A stretch of DNA of 7,830 bases from an uncultured Campylobacter sp. (GCA_938046705.1 CALIWP010000327.1:1-7830); one strand, 5' to 3'. Positions 1 through 7,516 are shown, numbered from the stretch's first letter. Notes: generated by a model not told the origin, from the letters alone. Translations and numbers: made by a program.

Positions 1-53
1 CTGCCGACACGCAGATTTTCAGTCTGCTGCTCTACCGACTGAGCTATCCAACC
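1..53 (-). tRNA. tRNA-Phe (anticodon GAA), 3' part cut off by the window edge
   Basis: Read on the minus strand from position 53, the sequence folds as a tRNA. It has a 7-base acceptor strand (GGTTGGA), TA at positions 8-9, a D stem GCTC/GAGC around the loop AGTCGGTA, and an anticodon stem GCAGA/TCTGC. The anticodon loop is CTGAAAA, with anticodon GAA at 18-20, which decodes Phe codons TTC and TTT. The variable loop GTGTC and the first T-stem strand GGCAG reach position 1, so the T loop, 3' acceptor strand and any CCA lie outside the window. It lies downstream of murD on the same strand, 144 bases away, and has its own candidate promoter. Confidence 0.95.
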
Positions 54-74
54 ACGCTGTTAAAAAGAAATGTG

Positions 75-80
75 ATTTTA
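75..80 (-). promoter_or_regulatory. Candidate -10 element for tRNA-Phe
   Basis: On the minus strand, TAAAAT (75-80) is preceded by AAGTGGC and, further upstream, by TTTAAGTATC. These resemble the T-rich extended -10 region of Campylobacter sigma-70 promoters, which lack a strong -35 box. A start about 7 bases downstream would leave a leader of roughly 14 bases before the mature tRNA 5' end at 53. This is a motif match only. Read-through from murD is the alternative, as I see no convincing terminator between them. Confidence 0.4.
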
Positions 81-197
81 GCCACTTGATACTTAAATTT
101 TGGTTAAATACGTAAAATTCGGCTTTTTTTAAAGTATAAAATTTGCTTCAAAGGCAGTCGTTCAAATTTAGCGAGGTTTTACGGCGCATATATCGCG

Positions 198-1460
198 TCA
201 AATTTGCAAATTTAAAATCGATTTTTTAAATTCATCCCCGCGCCCTACGTAGCTGCTAAACTGATCTAGGCTTGCCGCTGCAGGGCTTAAAAGCGCTATT
301 TCGTCCAAATTTTCACTGTTTGCGTCTACTTTCGTAGCCTCGTCAAATTTGAAATTTTTATCTATCTCGCCGACTGCGACGTTTAAAAACTCGCATTTTA
401 CGGCAGGGATTTTAAACTCGCCGGCAAGCTTCATTAGCTTGTCTGTATTTGAGCCGATAGCGTAAATTTGCGCCTTAGCGCCGCGTAAAGCCTCAAAAAG
501 CGGCCGCATATCCACGCCCTTATCGTCGCCTCCTAAAATCAAATGCAAAAATTTGCCCTCATATCGCTTGACGGCTTGGATGCTCGCGTCGATGTTGGTC
601 GCTTTTGTGTCATTGACCCATGTTCTGCCGCGCGCGTCGCGAAACTCCTCGAGCTTATTGCCTTCTATGACAAAGCCGTTTAGTAGCTGTACGTCGCACC
701 TATCGAGCAAAATTTTCTGGATAGCAAGAGCTAAAAGTGCGTCCATTAAAAATGGCGTTTTAAAGGCGATATCGCTTAAATTTATGCCGCAAAACCGGGC
801 CAAATCCGCCTCGTTTTCGTAGCTTATCGCCTTTGCTTTAGTAGGCGTCCCGGCGTAAATTTTAGGCAGGATCGCGACCGTGTTTTCGCCCATCATCGCT
901 AGCGGCTTTAGCTTGGCACGCTCATACTGGACAAAGTCGCCGTGCCAGCTGAGGTGATCTGGCGTGATAGGCAAAAGTGCGTAGATACCGGGTGTCGCAG
1001 CGTTCGTGTAGTGCATCGTAAAGGAGCTGGTCTCTAGCACCCAAATTTTAGCGTTTACGTCAAGGTCTGCGAGCGGAACGCCGACGTTGCCGCCCATTAC
1101 CGAGCCGTAGCGCGCCAGCAGGTGCTGCGTCATCTTTGTCGTCGTGGTTTTGCCGTTCGTGCCGCTGATCCAGACGGTAAAGGGCATTTTGACGCCGTAA
1201 ATTTTGTAAAAATAGTCGTACTCGCTGATGAGATTTTGCGCGTTTTTAACTAGCTCGTGGCTCGGCGGGAAACCGGGGCTTGGGATCTCGAGGCCACTTT
1301 TTTCGGGCACGAAAAGGTTTGGCGGCAGTAGCGTGTTGCCCCATTCGTCGCTTGAGATCTCGCTAAATTTATCGTCATAGATATCCCAGCCGCCCTCTTT
1401 GCCGAAGTTTTTCGCGATCGCGCGGGTCGTACCGCCGTACCCAAATAGCGATTTTCTCAT
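198..1460 (-). CDS. murD: UDP-N-acetylmuramoyl-L-alanine--D-glutamate ligase (MurD)
   Basis: This is the cytoplasmic Mur ligase that adds D-glutamate to UDP-MurNAc-L-Ala using ATP, the second amino-acid addition of peptidoglycan precursor synthesis. The protein has 420 residues, against about 438 in E. coli. It opens with a glycine-rich Rossmann-like stretch (GYGGTT, 8-13). The central ATPase domain has the P-loop GTNGKTTTT (100-108), ETSSF (143-147) and the metal/phosphate-site segment ITPDHLSWHG (165-174). The C-terminal part carries NDTKATN (283-289), LILGGDDKG (307-315) and the MurD-typical LLSPAAASLDQF (390-401). The ATG start is supported by AGGGGAG (1464-1470) just upstream and by the N-terminus aligning with the Rossmann fold. 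It follows mraY by 79 bases on the same strand and is probably co-transcribed with it. A GATAAT (1493-1498) in that gap could be an internal promoter. All key motifs are intact. Confidence 0.97.
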   Translation of the reverse strand: MRKSLFGYGGTTRAIAKNFGKEGGWDIYDDKFSEISSDEWGNTLLPPNLFVPEKSGLEIPSPGFPPSHELVKNAQNLISEYDYFYKIYGVKMPFTVWISGTNGKTTTTKMTQHLLARYGSVMGGNVGVPLADLDVNAKIWVLETSSFTMHYTNAATPGIYALLPITPDHLSWHGDFVQYERAKLKPLAMMGENTVAILPKIYAGTPTKAKAISYENEADLARFCGINLSDIAFKTPFLMDALLALAIQKILLDRCDVQLLNGFVIEGNKLEEFRDARGRTWVNDTKATNIDASIQAVKRYEGKFLHLILGGDDKGVDMRPLFEALRGAKAQIYAIGSNTDKLMKLAGEFKIPAVKCEFLNVAVGEIDKNFKFDEATKVDANSENLDEIALLSPAAASLDQFSSYVGRGDEFKKSILNLQI

Positions 1461-1537
1461 TTTCTCCCCTTTGCCTCTAAAATTTGCGTCATATTATCGG
1501 CGGCTAGCTCGGCTATTTCGCCGTTTGTTCGGTTCAA
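1457..1537 (-). CDS. Speculative 26-codon small ORF between mraY and murD
   Basis: The ORF would start at TTG (1535-1537), two bases after the mraY stop, with an AAGG (1543-1546) spaced 5 bases upstream inside the end of mraY. It runs 26 codons to TGA (1457-1459), which overlaps the murD ATG as ATGA, the usual geometry for translational coupling. The predicted peptide begins MNRTNGEIAEL and ends ILEAKGRK. Ile8, Leu11, Ala12, Met16, Ile19 and Leu20 would line one face of a helix. I recognise no family. Against it: TTG is a weak start, the frame is also open by chance through the mraY end, and the gap may simply be untranslated leader with a murD promoter (GATAAT, 1493-1498). Treat it as a candidate only. 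Confidence 0.2.
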   Translation of the reverse strand: MNRTNGEIAELAADNMTQILEAKGRK

Positions 1538-1539
1538 AT

Positions 1540-2604
1540 TTACCTTATTTTTAGCGCGGTCATGGCGATCAAATTTGCCAAAACGGCGATGAGCCAAAAT
1601 CTCACGATGATCTTATTTTCCACCCAGCCTTTTATCTCAAAATGATGATGTATCGGCGCCATGAGAAAAATTCTCTTTTTAAAAATTTTAAAGCTTCCGA
1701 CCTGCAAAATCACGCTCAAGGTCTCCATGACAAAGACGAAACCGATTATGATGAGCAGGATTTCGTTTTTCGTCATCACGCCCATGAGGCCGATATATGC
1801 GCCTACGCTGAGGCTCCCGCTATCGCCCATGAAAACCTCGGCCGGATGGCAGTTAAACCACAAAAATCCCATCAGCGAGCCGATCAGTGCAGCAGCCACG
1901 ACGACCGTCTCGCCCACGCCCGCGATCTTTGGCAAAAGCAAATACGAGCTAAACACCGCGTGTCCGCAGATGTAGGCAAATACGCCAAGCGTCAGTAGCG
2001 AAAACACCGCGGGCACCGTAGCTAGCCCGTCTAGGCCGTCGGTTAAATTTACCGCATTTGAGGCGGCGACGATGACGAGCGTCCAAAAGGCCACTGCAAA
2101 AACGCCAAGATCAAGCACCGGAAATTTGTAAAACGGTAGGTAAAATTTACCGCCCAACTCGCCGTGTAAATACAGCATCGTCGAGACCGCAAACGCGATC
2201 AAAATTTGCACCGCAAGCTTGGCTCTGGGGCTTAGTCCGTCGTGGTTTTTGCCGCCTGAAATTTTGCGAAAATCATCCTTAAAGCCAAGCGCCGTAAAGC
2301 CCGCTAGACAGATCAGCGAAGCAAGGACGAAGACGTTATCAAGGCGCGCGCAAATCACGCTCGCCCCAAGTGCGGCTCCGATAAAGACCAGTCCGCCCAT
2401 CGTCGGCGTTTTGGCCTTTTTTTGGTGCGTTTGCGGAGCTAGCTCATAGATGGGCTGGGCGGCGTTTTTGGCCTTTGCCCACGCGATAAATTTAGGCAGC
2501 GCCCAAACGGTCAAGCAAAATGCGATAAAAAACGAAAATCCCGCGCGAACGGTGATGTACTGAAAGATATTAAAATTTGAGAATTCATAAATATAGTAAA
2601 ACAT
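1540..2604 (-). CDS. mraY: Phospho-N-acetylmuramoyl-pentapeptide-transferase (MraY)
   Basis: This integral membrane enzyme transfers phospho-MurNAc-pentapeptide from its UDP carrier to undecaprenyl phosphate, giving lipid I on the inner face of the membrane. The protein has 354 residues, close to the 360 of E. coli, with about ten hydrophobic segments. Diagnostic motifs are intact: [12 protein letters not shown] (60-71), the aspartate pair Asp110-Asp111 in [21 protein letters not shown] (183-195), FMGDSGS (258-264, with the Mg-binding Asp261) and the histidine cluster APIHHHFE (316-323). The ATG start has AAAGG (2610-2614) 5 bases upstream, and the N-terminus is of normal length. It is the first gene of the leftward mraY-murD unit and is divergent from gpmI. 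The usual dcw-cluster neighbours (murF, ftsW, murG) are not here, which fits the dispersed cell-wall genes known in Campylobacter. Confidence 0.97.
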   Translation of the reverse strand: MFYYIYEFSNFNIFQYITVRAGFSFFIAFCLTVWALPKFIAWAKAKNAAQPIYELAPQTHQKKAKTPTMGGLVFIGAALGASVICARLDNVFVLASLICLAGFTALGFKDDFRKISGGKNHDGLSPRAKLAVQILIAFAVSTMLYLHGELGGKFYLPFYKFPVLDLGVFAVAFWTLVIVAASNAVNLTDGLDGLATVPAVFSLLTLGVFAYICGHAVFSSYLLLPKIAGVGETVVVAAALIGSLMGFLWFNCHPAEVFMGDSGSLSVGAYIGLMGVMTKNEILLIIIGFVFVMETLSVILQVGSFKIFKKRIFLMAPIHHHFEIKGWVENKIIVRFWLIAVLANLIAMTALKIR

Positions 2605-2635
2605 AAAAGCCTTTATTTTAAAAAAAACTAATTTT

Positions 2636-2641
2636 AGTATA
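2636..2641 (-). promoter_or_regulatory. Candidate -10 element for mraY-murD
   Basis: On the minus strand the hexamer TATACT (2636-2641), within ATTATACTAAAA, lies about 31 bases before the mraY ATG. It would give a 5' leader of roughly 25 bases that includes the AAAGG ribosome-binding site. It overlaps the opposing gpmI -10 by four bases. Because mraY is the first gene after the divergence point, some promoter must lie in this 79-base gap. Confidence 0.5.
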
Positions 2642-2643
2642 AT
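2638..2643 (+). promoter_or_regulatory. Candidate -10 element for gpmI
   Basis: A perfect TATAAT lies at 2638-2643 and is preceded by the T-rich ATTTTAG, as in Campylobacter sigma-70 promoters. A start near 2650 would give a leader of about 34 bases before the gpmI ATG. It is the best -10 match in the gap and shares its central TATA with the minus-strand mraY element. Confidence 0.65.
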
Positions 2644-2683
2644 GCCGTTAAAAAATATCTAAATTTAAGGCGAAAATTTAAAA

Positions 2684-4162
2684 ATGGCGCAAAAAACTAT
2701 TTTGGTGATCACAGACGGTATCGGATATAACGAGAGTAGCGAATTTAACGCATTTGCGGCAGCAAAAAAGCCCACATACGACTGGCTGTTTAAAAACGTG
2801 CCAAATACGCTCATAAAAACCTCGGGCCTGGCAGTGGGCCTACCTGACGGACAGATGGGAAACAGCGAGGTCGGACACATGTGTATCGGCAGCGGGCGGG
2901 TTTTGTATCAAAATTTAGTAAAAATTTCGCTCGGTTTTGAAAACGGCGAACTGGCTAAAAGCGAAAAGCTTCTAAATTTGTTTAAAACCTGCAAACGCGT
3001 TCACGTCGTCGGGCTCTACTCAGACGGAGGCGTGCACTCGCACATGAGCCACTTTGACGCGATGTGCTCTCTTGCGGTCGCTAACGGCTGCGAGGTGTTC
3101 GCTCATGCGATCACGGACGGCCGCGACGTGGGGCCAAAAAGCGGGCTGGCGTTTATAAAATCACTGCAAGAAAAGGCGCAAAGCGGGGGCTTTAGGCTAG
3201 CTAGCGTTAGCGGTAGGTTTTACGCGATGGACCGCGACAAGCGCTGGGAGCGCGTAAAAACGGCCTACGACGCGATGACGCGCGGGGAAAACGGGCAAAA
3301 TATATCACCGCTAGAATACGTCATGCAAAGCTACGAGGCGGGCGTGACGGACGAGTTTATCGTGCCGGCTAGCTTTGGCGGGTTTGAGGGTATTAGCAAA
3401 AATGACGGCGTGATATTTATAAACTTTAGAAACGACCGCGTGCGCGAGATTGCAGCGGCTTTGGGCGATGAAAATTTTAGCGAATTTGCGCGCCCTTTTG
3501 TCGTTAAAAATCTACTCACGATGACCGAATACGACGCAAATTTCGCTTTTCCAGTATTATTTGAAAACGAAAAGCTAAAAAATACCCTCGCCGAGGTCGT
3601 CGCAAACGCGGGCCTAACGCAGCTGCACACGGCCGAGACCGAGAAGTACGCACATGTGACCTTTTTCTTTAACGGCGGCGTCGAGGAGCTCGCCCAAAAC
3701 GAAACGAGGGTGCTGGTGCCAAGCCCTAAAGTCAAAACCTACGACGAAAAGCCCGAAATGAGCGCGCAAGCCGTGTGCGATGCGGTATTAAAAGGGATGG
3801 ATGACGGACAGGATTTCATAGTAGTAAATTTCGCAAACGGCGATATGGTCGGGCATACGGGCGAATTTGACGCGGCGGTAAAAGCCGTCGAGGCCGTGGA
3901 TGCGGCGCTGGGACGCATCGTAGCAAAAGCAAAAGAGAAAAACTACGCGCTAATCATCACGAGCGACCACGGCAACTGCGAGCAGATGAAGGATGCGCAG
4001 GGTAATCTACTAACCAACCACACGACTTTTGACGTATTTTGCTTCGTGATGGGCGAGGGCGTAAAGGCGGTAAAAGCGGGCGGTCTAAACAATATCGCCG
4101 CGAGCGTTTTGGCGCTGATGGGTATCGAAAAACCGGCCGAGATGGACGAGGCACTATTTTAA
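2684..4162 (+). CDS. gpmI: 2,3-bisphosphoglycerate-independent phosphoglycerate mutase
   Basis: This cytoplasmic metalloenzyme interconverts 3- and 2-phosphoglycerate in glycolysis and gluconeogenesis and belongs to the alkaline-phosphatase superfamily. The protein has 492 residues, against about 514 in E. coli. The phosphatase-like domain supplies metal ligands from ITDGIG (Asp11), NGDMVGHTG (385-393), SDHGNCE (427-433) and His446. The phosphoserine nucleophile is Ser61 in MGNSEVGH. The inserted transferase domain holds the substrate-binding segments HSH (118-120), TDGRDVG (144-150), SGRFYAMDRDKRWER (176-190) and NFRNDR (247-252). The ATG start is fixed by the immediate beta strand and Asp11. 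The nearest Shine-Dalgarno-like AAGG (2667-2670) is 13 bases upstream, unusually far, so initiation may be modest. Arginine codons are mostly CGC or CGG, unlike fabF. It is followed after 80 bases by fabG on the same strand. Confidence 0.98.
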   Translation: MAQKTILVITDGIGYNESSEFNAFAAAKKPTYDWLFKNVPNTLIKTSGLAVGLPDGQMGNSEVGHMCIGSGRVLYQNLVKISLGFENGELAKSEKLLNLFKTCKRVHVVGLYSDGGVHSHMSHFDAMCSLAVANGCEVFAHAITDGRDVGPKSGLAFIKSLQEKAQSGGFRLASVSGRFYAMDRDKRWERVKTAYDAMTRGENGQNISPLEYVMQSYEAGVTDEFIVPASFGGFEGISKNDGVIFINFRNDRVREIAAALGDENFSEFARPFVVKNLLTMTEYDANFAFPVLFENEKLKNTLAEVVANAGLTQLHTAETEKYAHVTFFFNGGVEELAQNETRVLVPSPKVKTYDEKPEMSAQAVCDAVLKGMDDGQDFIVVNFANGDMVGHTGEFDAAVKAVEAVDAALGRIVAKAKEKNYALIITSDHGNCEQMKDAQGNLLTNHTTFDVFCFVMGEGVKAVKAGGLNNIAASVLALMGIEKPAEMDEALF

Positions 4163-4206
4163 TACTATATAAATTTTAGGTAAAAGGCTTTTTAGCTTTC
4201 GTCTGA

Positions 4207-4212
4207 TAAAAT
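4207..4212 (+). promoter_or_regulatory. Candidate -10 element for fabG
   Basis: TAAAAT at 4207-4212, in CTGATAAAATGCG, lies about 30 bases before the fabG ATG and is preceded by the T-rich TTTTTAGCTTTCG. It is one mismatch from TATAAT. A start near 4219 would leave room for the strong AAGGAG ribosome-binding site (4232-4237). Read-through from gpmI is also possible, since no good terminator separates the genes. Confidence 0.45.
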
Positions 4213-4242
4213 GCGAGTAAAATTTGAAATCAAGGAGAAAAA

Positions 4243-4986
4243 ATGAAATTTAGCGGAAAAAACGTGCTAATCACCGGCGCAAGTCGCGGTATCGGCGCGC
4301 AGATAGCCAAAACCCTAGCGCAAATGGGGTTAAAAGTGTGGATAAACTACCGCTCAAAGCCCGAAATAGCCGATGCTCTGCAAGCTGAAATCATAGCAAA
4401 CGGCGGACAGGCTGCGGTGGTAAAATTTGACGCGACGGACGAGGATGAGTTTGTAAAAGCGATAAATTTGATCACGGACGCCGACGGCGAACTAAGCTAC
4501 CTCGTAAATAACGCTGGTATCACGAACGACAAGCTCGCACTTCGCATGAAGACGGAGGATTTTACCGGCGTGATAAACGCAAATTTAACCTCGGCCTTTA
4601 TCGGATGCCGCGAGGCGCTAAAAGTAATGAGCAAAAAACGCTTCGGCGCCGTCGTAAACGTGGCTTCGATCGTGGGCGAGATGGGTAATGCGGGGCAAGC
4701 TAACTACGCTGCTAGCAAGGGCGGAATGATAGCGATGAACAAAAGCTTCGCCAAAGAGGGCGCGGCGAGAAATATTCGCTTTAACTGCGTAACGCCGGGC
4801 TTTATCGAGACTGATATGACGAGCGAGCTAAGCGACGAGATCAAAAAAACATACAGCGACAACATCCCGCTAAAGCGCTTCGGAAGCGCTAGCGAAGTGG
4901 CCGAAGCCGTGGCGTTTTTGCTAAGCGATCACGCTAGCTACGTCACGGGCGAGACGCTAAAGATCAACGGCGGACTATATATGTAA
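4243..4986 (+). CDS. fabG: 3-oxoacyl-[acyl-carrier-protein] reductase (FabG)
   Basis: This enzyme carries out the NADPH-dependent reduction of 3-oxoacyl-ACP to 3-hydroxyacyl-ACP, the first reduction of each type II fatty-acid elongation cycle. It is a classical short-chain dehydrogenase of 247 residues, the usual FabG length. The cofactor motif TGASRGIG is at 11-18, NNAG at 89-92, and the active-site tetrad is Asn114, Ser142, Tyr155 and Lys159 (YAASK). PGFIETDM (185-192) and the C-terminal GETLKINGG complete the fold. The ATG start is supported by AAGGAG 5 bases upstream and by the glycine motif at the usual distance from the N-terminus. Many dehydrogenases look like FabG, but adjacency to acpP, fabF and accA supports this role. 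Seven of eight arginines are CGC, contrasting with the downstream genes. Confidence 0.96.
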   Translation: MKFSGKNVLITGASRGIGAQIAKTLAQMGLKVWINYRSKPEIADALQAEIIANGGQAAVVKFDATDEDEFVKAINLITDADGELSYLVNNAGITNDKLALRMKTEDFTGVINANLTSAFIGCREALKVMSKKRFGAVVNVASIVGEMGNAGQANYAASKGGMIAMNKSFAKEGAARNIRFNCVTPGFIETDMTSELSDEIKKTYSDNIPLKRFGSASEVAEAVAFLLSDHASYVTGETLKINGGLYM

Positions 4987-5013
4987 GCGCGTAAATTTAC
5001 GTTTTTGCGAAAG

Positions 5014-5036
5014 TTTAAGCTAAAATATATTAAAAT
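5014..5036 (+). promoter_or_regulatory. Candidate promoter for acpP-fabF-accA
   Basis: TTTAAGC (5014-5020) is followed by overlapping AT-rich -10-like hexamers: TAAAAT (5021-5026), TATATT (5026-5031) and TAAAAT (5031-5036). The TTTAAG element followed by a TATATT-like box resembles the extended -10 consensus of Campylobacter. Which hexamer is used cannot be told by eye. The acpP ribosome-binding site AGGAGA (5055-5060) lies downstream, 5 bases from the ATG. Acyl carrier protein is normally needed in large amounts, so a separate promoter here is plausible. Confidence 0.5.
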
Positions 5037-5065
5037 CACGAAATTTTTATTTTTAGGAGAAGAAA

Positions 5066-5299
5066 ATGGCAATATTTGATGACGTAAGAGACGTAGTGGT
5101 CGAGCAACTAAGCGTGGCTCCAGATGCGGTAAAGCTTGAGTCTAAGATTATCGAAGATCTAGGTGCAGACTCGCTTGACGTAGTCGAGCTAGTTATGGCT
5201 CTTGAGGAGAAATTTGAGGTAGAGATACCTGATAGCGACGCTGAGAAGCTGATCACTATAAACGACGTCGTAACCTACATCGAGAACCTAAATAAATAA
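5066..5299 (+). CDS. acpP: Acyl carrier protein
   Basis: This small acidic cytoplasmic protein carries acyl intermediates of fatty-acid synthesis as thioesters on 4'-phosphopantetheine. The protein has 77 residues, essentially the E. coli length. The attachment site is Ser36 in [10 protein letters not shown] (33-42), followed by the recognition helix rich in Glu and Asp ([17 protein letters not shown], 44-60), which docks partner enzymes such as FabF and FabG. The start is supported by AGGAGA 5 bases upstream and by the conserved N-terminal helix. It follows fabG by 79 bases and precedes fabF by 19 bases, so it is probably co-transcribed with fabF and accA. The protein needs a phosphopantetheinyl transferase encoded elsewhere. 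Confidence 0.98.
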   Translation: MAIFDDVRDVVVEQLSVAPDAVKLESKIIEDLGADSLDVVELVMALEEKFEVEIPDSDAEKLITINDVVTYIENLNK

Positions 5300-5318
5300 G
5301 TTTTTGTAAGGAGAGATC

Positions 5319-6527
5319 TTGAAAAGAGTCGTAGTAACCGGGATTGGGATGATCAACGCTTTAGGGCTCGACAAGGATAGTTCATTTAAGGCTATCTGCG
5401 AAGGTAAAACCGGCGTAAAAAAGATAACCTCTTTTGACGTGAGCGATTTTCCAGTTCAGATTGCTGCCGAGATAACGGACTTTGACCCGCTTAGCGTGAT
5501 GGACGCCAAGGAGGTAAAAAAGGTCGATAGATTTATCCAGCTTGGATTAAAAGCTGCTAAAGAGGCTATGGCCGATGCAAATTTCGGCGAATTTGACGCT
5601 GAAAATTTCGGCGTTAGCTCTGCTGCCGGCATAGGCGGTTTGCCTAATATCGAAAAAAACTCCAATATCTTGCTTGAAAAAGGCTCGAGACGTATTTCTC
5701 CATTTTTTATACCTTCTGCACTAGTAAATATGCTGGGCGGCATAGTTTCGATAGAGCACGGTCTAAAAGGGCCCAATATCTCTAGCGTAACAGCATGTGC
5801 AGCATCTACTCACGCCATCATCGAGGCGGCTAAAACAATCATGATCGGTGAAGCACAAAAGATGCTAGTCGTAGGCTCTGAGTCTACGGTTTGCGGCGTA
5901 GGAATCGGCGGATTTGCCGCCATGAAAGCGCTTTCAACTAGAAACGACGATCCGCAAACGGCATCAAGACCTTTCGATAAGGACAGAGATGGCTTTGTCA
6001 TGGGCGAAGGTAGCGGTGCGCTCGTGCTTGAAGAGTATGAAAGTGCTAAGGCTAGAGGGGCTAAAATTTATGCCGAGATAGTAGGATTCGGCGAGAGTGG
6101 CGATGCGTATCATATCACTTCGCCTTCGCTTGAGGGACCGCTTTCTGCGATGAAAAAGGCCTTGAAAATGGCTGGAAATTTGCAGATCGATTATATCAAC
6201 GCGCACGGTACCTCAACGCCAACTAACGATAAAAATGAAACCGCGGCTCTAAAAGCTCTTTTTGGCGGCAATGTACCTCCGGTTAGCTCTACTAAGGGGC
6301 AAACTGGACACTGCCTTGGCGCGGCTGGCGCAATAGAGGCTGTCGTATCCATAATGGCTATGCAAGAAGGTCTTATACCGCCTACGATAAACTACGCAAC
6401 CAAAGACGAGGAGTGCGATCTAGACTATGTGCCAAACGTGGCTAGAAAAGCTGAGCTAAACGCCGTTATGAGTAACTCTTTTGGATTCGGCGGCACGAAC
6501 GGCTCTATTATATTTAAGAAGATATAA
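5319..6527 (+). CDS. fabF: 3-oxoacyl-[acyl-carrier-protein] synthase II (FabF), TTG start
   Basis: This condensing enzyme joins malonyl-ACP to an acyl-ACP to extend the chain by two carbons. The protein has 402 residues, against about 413 in E. coli, with the thiolase fold. The catalytic triad is Cys160 (SSVTACAAS), His296 (NAHGTSTP) and His331 ([10 protein letters not shown]), with Lys326 in SSTKGQTG. The C-terminal [11 protein letters not shown] (385-395) is also present. The start codon is TTG at 5319-5321, supported by AAGGAG (5308-5313) exactly 5 bases upstream and by the resulting N-terminus [10 protein letters not shown], which is typical of the family; no better ATG exists. The stop TAA overlaps the accA ATG by one base (TAATG). 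Eight of nine arginines are AGA and none is CGC. FabB is the alternative, but pairing with acpP and presence as a typical type II enzyme favour FabF. Confidence 0.97.
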   Translation: MKRVVVTGIGMINALGLDKDSSFKAICEGKTGVKKITSFDVSDFPVQIAAEITDFDPLSVMDAKEVKKVDRFIQLGLKAAKEAMADANFGEFDAENFGVSSAAGIGGLPNIEKNSNILLEKGSRRISPFFIPSALVNMLGGIVSIEHGLKGPNISSVTACAASTHAIIEAAKTIMIGEAQKMLVVGSESTVCGVGIGGFAAMKALSTRNDDPQTASRPFDKDRDGFVMGEGSGALVLEEYESAKARGAKIYAEIVGFGESGDAYHITSPSLEGPLSAMKKALKMAGNLQIDYINAHGTSTPTNDKNETAALKALFGGNVPPVSSTKGQTGHCLGAAGAIEAVVSIMAMQEGLIPPTINYATKDEECDLDYVPNVARKAELNAVMSNSFGFGGTNGSIIFKKI

Positions 6528-7468
6528 TGGCAAGTTATCTAGACTTTGAACAAGGTATCAAGCAAATAGATGATGACATCGCAAATGCAAGAATTCGCGG
6601 CGATGAACATGCGGTAGAAATTCTAAATAAAAATTTAGAAAAAGAGACCGCTAAAATTTACAAAAATCTCAACGAGTTTCAGCGCCTTGCTTTAGCTCGT
6701 CATCCGGATCGTCCTTATGCTATCGACTACATCAAAGGCATGATGAGGGATTATTATGAGCTTCACGGCGATAGAGCGTATCGCGATGATGGGGCGATAG
6801 TTTGTTTTATCGGCTATATAGGCTCTAAAAAAGTCGTCGTGATAGGCGAGCAAAAGGGCAGAGGAACTAAAAATAAACTAAAAAGAAATTTTGGTATGCC
6901 TCATCCAGAGGGTTACCGCAAGGCCTTGCGAATAGCTAAGATGGCTGAGAAATTTGGACTTCCTATACTGTTTTTGATAGATACTCCGGGCGCGTATCCG
7001 GGCGTTGCGGCTGAGGAGCGCGGTCAAAGCGAGGCGATAGCTAGAAATTTATTTGAATTTGCAAATTTAAAAACCCCGATGATAGCCGTCGTTATAGGCG
7101 AAGGCGGAAGCGGCGGAGCTCTAGCTATAGGCGTAGCCGACAAGCTAGCTATGATGCGAAATTCAGTTTTTTCTGTTATCTCGCCGGAGGGTTGTGCGGC
7201 TATACTTTGGAATGATCCGTCAAAACAAGAGCAGGCTACAAAGGCGCTAAAAATAACCGCTGACGATCTAAAAAGCTTAAATTTGATAGACGACGTTATA
7301 GAAGAGCCGATAAACGGCGCTCACAGAGATAAGGAAACTGCCGTAAAGGCGCTTGCGAGTTATTTTATAACCGAGCTAGATAAACTTGAAAAGCTAAAAG
7401 TAGATGAGCTTTTAAACGCCAGAATAACTAAAATCTTATCTGCAGGCGCATTTGAAGAGGGCAAATAG
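6527..7468 (+). CDS. accA: Acetyl-CoA carboxylase carboxyltransferase subunit alpha (AccA)
   Basis: With AccD it forms the carboxyltransferase that moves CO2 from carboxybiotin (AccB, charged by AccC) to acetyl-CoA, giving malonyl-CoA, the committed step of fatty-acid synthesis. The protein has 313 residues, close to the 319 of E. coli. A charged helical N-terminus (about 1-55) leads into the crotonase-like core. Core signatures are EQKGRG (108-113), [13 protein letters not shown] (121-133), DTPGAYPG (152-159), AEERGQ (162-167), [12 protein letters not shown] (191-202) and [11 protein letters not shown] (218-228). The ATG overlaps the fabF stop by one base, so translation is probably coupled. 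Only a weak AAGAAG (6516-6521) precedes it. AccD and the AccB/AccC pair are not in the window. A hairpin follows 17 bases after the stop. Confidence 0.97.
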   Translation: MASYLDFEQGIKQIDDDIANARIRGDEHAVEILNKNLEKETAKIYKNLNEFQRLALARHPDRPYAIDYIKGMMRDYYELHGDRAYRDDGAIVCFIGYIGSKKVVVIGEQKGRGTKNKLKRNFGMPHPEGYRKALRIAKMAEKFGLPILFLIDTPGAYPGVAAEERGQSEAIARNLFEFANLKTPMIAVVIGEGGSGGALAIGVADKLAMMRNSVFSVISPEGCAAILWNDPSKQEQATKALKITADDLKSLNLIDDVIEEPINGAHRDKETAVKALASYFITELDKLEKLKVDELLNARITKILSAGAFEEGK

Positions 7469-7485
7469 CGCTAAAAAATAGTACT

Positions 7486-7516
7486 CTTACAAAAGGTTGC
7501 TTGAACTTTTTGTAAG
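7486..7516 (+). terminator. Hairpin after accA, probable intrinsic terminator
   Basis: CTTACAAAAGGTT (7486-7498) pairs with AACTTTTTGTAAG (7504-7516). This gives a 13-bp stem with a single G-U wobble and a 5-base loop (GCTTG). A T-rich but interrupted tail, TTGCTTATTTATTT (7517-7530), follows. It begins 17 bases after the accA stop, which suits the end of the fab transcript. The tail is not a clean T run, so termination efficiency is uncertain. The stem is nearly symmetric and could also serve a leftward transcript entering from the right. Confidence 0.65.

Noticed and set aside
553..822. Plus-strand open frame inside murD, and similar frames opposite mraY, gpmI and fabF
   Set aside because: No ribosome-binding site, no recognisable motif, and fully covered by intact conserved genes on the other strand.
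4184..4200. Small inverted repeat (AAGGCT TTTT AGCTTT) after gpmI, as a terminator
   Set aside because: Only about 6 pairs including a wobble, and no T run follows; the sequence continues into the candidate fabG promoter.
4990..5001. Palindrome CGTAAATTTACG followed by TTTTT after fabG, as a terminator
   Set aside because: As RNA it allows only about a 4-bp stem, too weak; the palindrome contains the abundant AAATTT word and is likely chance.
1461..5065. Four gaps of nearly equal size (79, 79, 80 and 79 bases) between successive genes
   Set aside because: They share no sequence beyond promoters and ribosome-binding sites; equal length appears to be coincidence.
6523..6528. Perfect TATAAT at the fabF stop / accA start junction, as a possible accA promoter
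   Set aside because: Transcription from it would begin several bases inside accA, after its ATG, so it could not serve this start; AAG ATA TAA TGG is explained by coding sequence.
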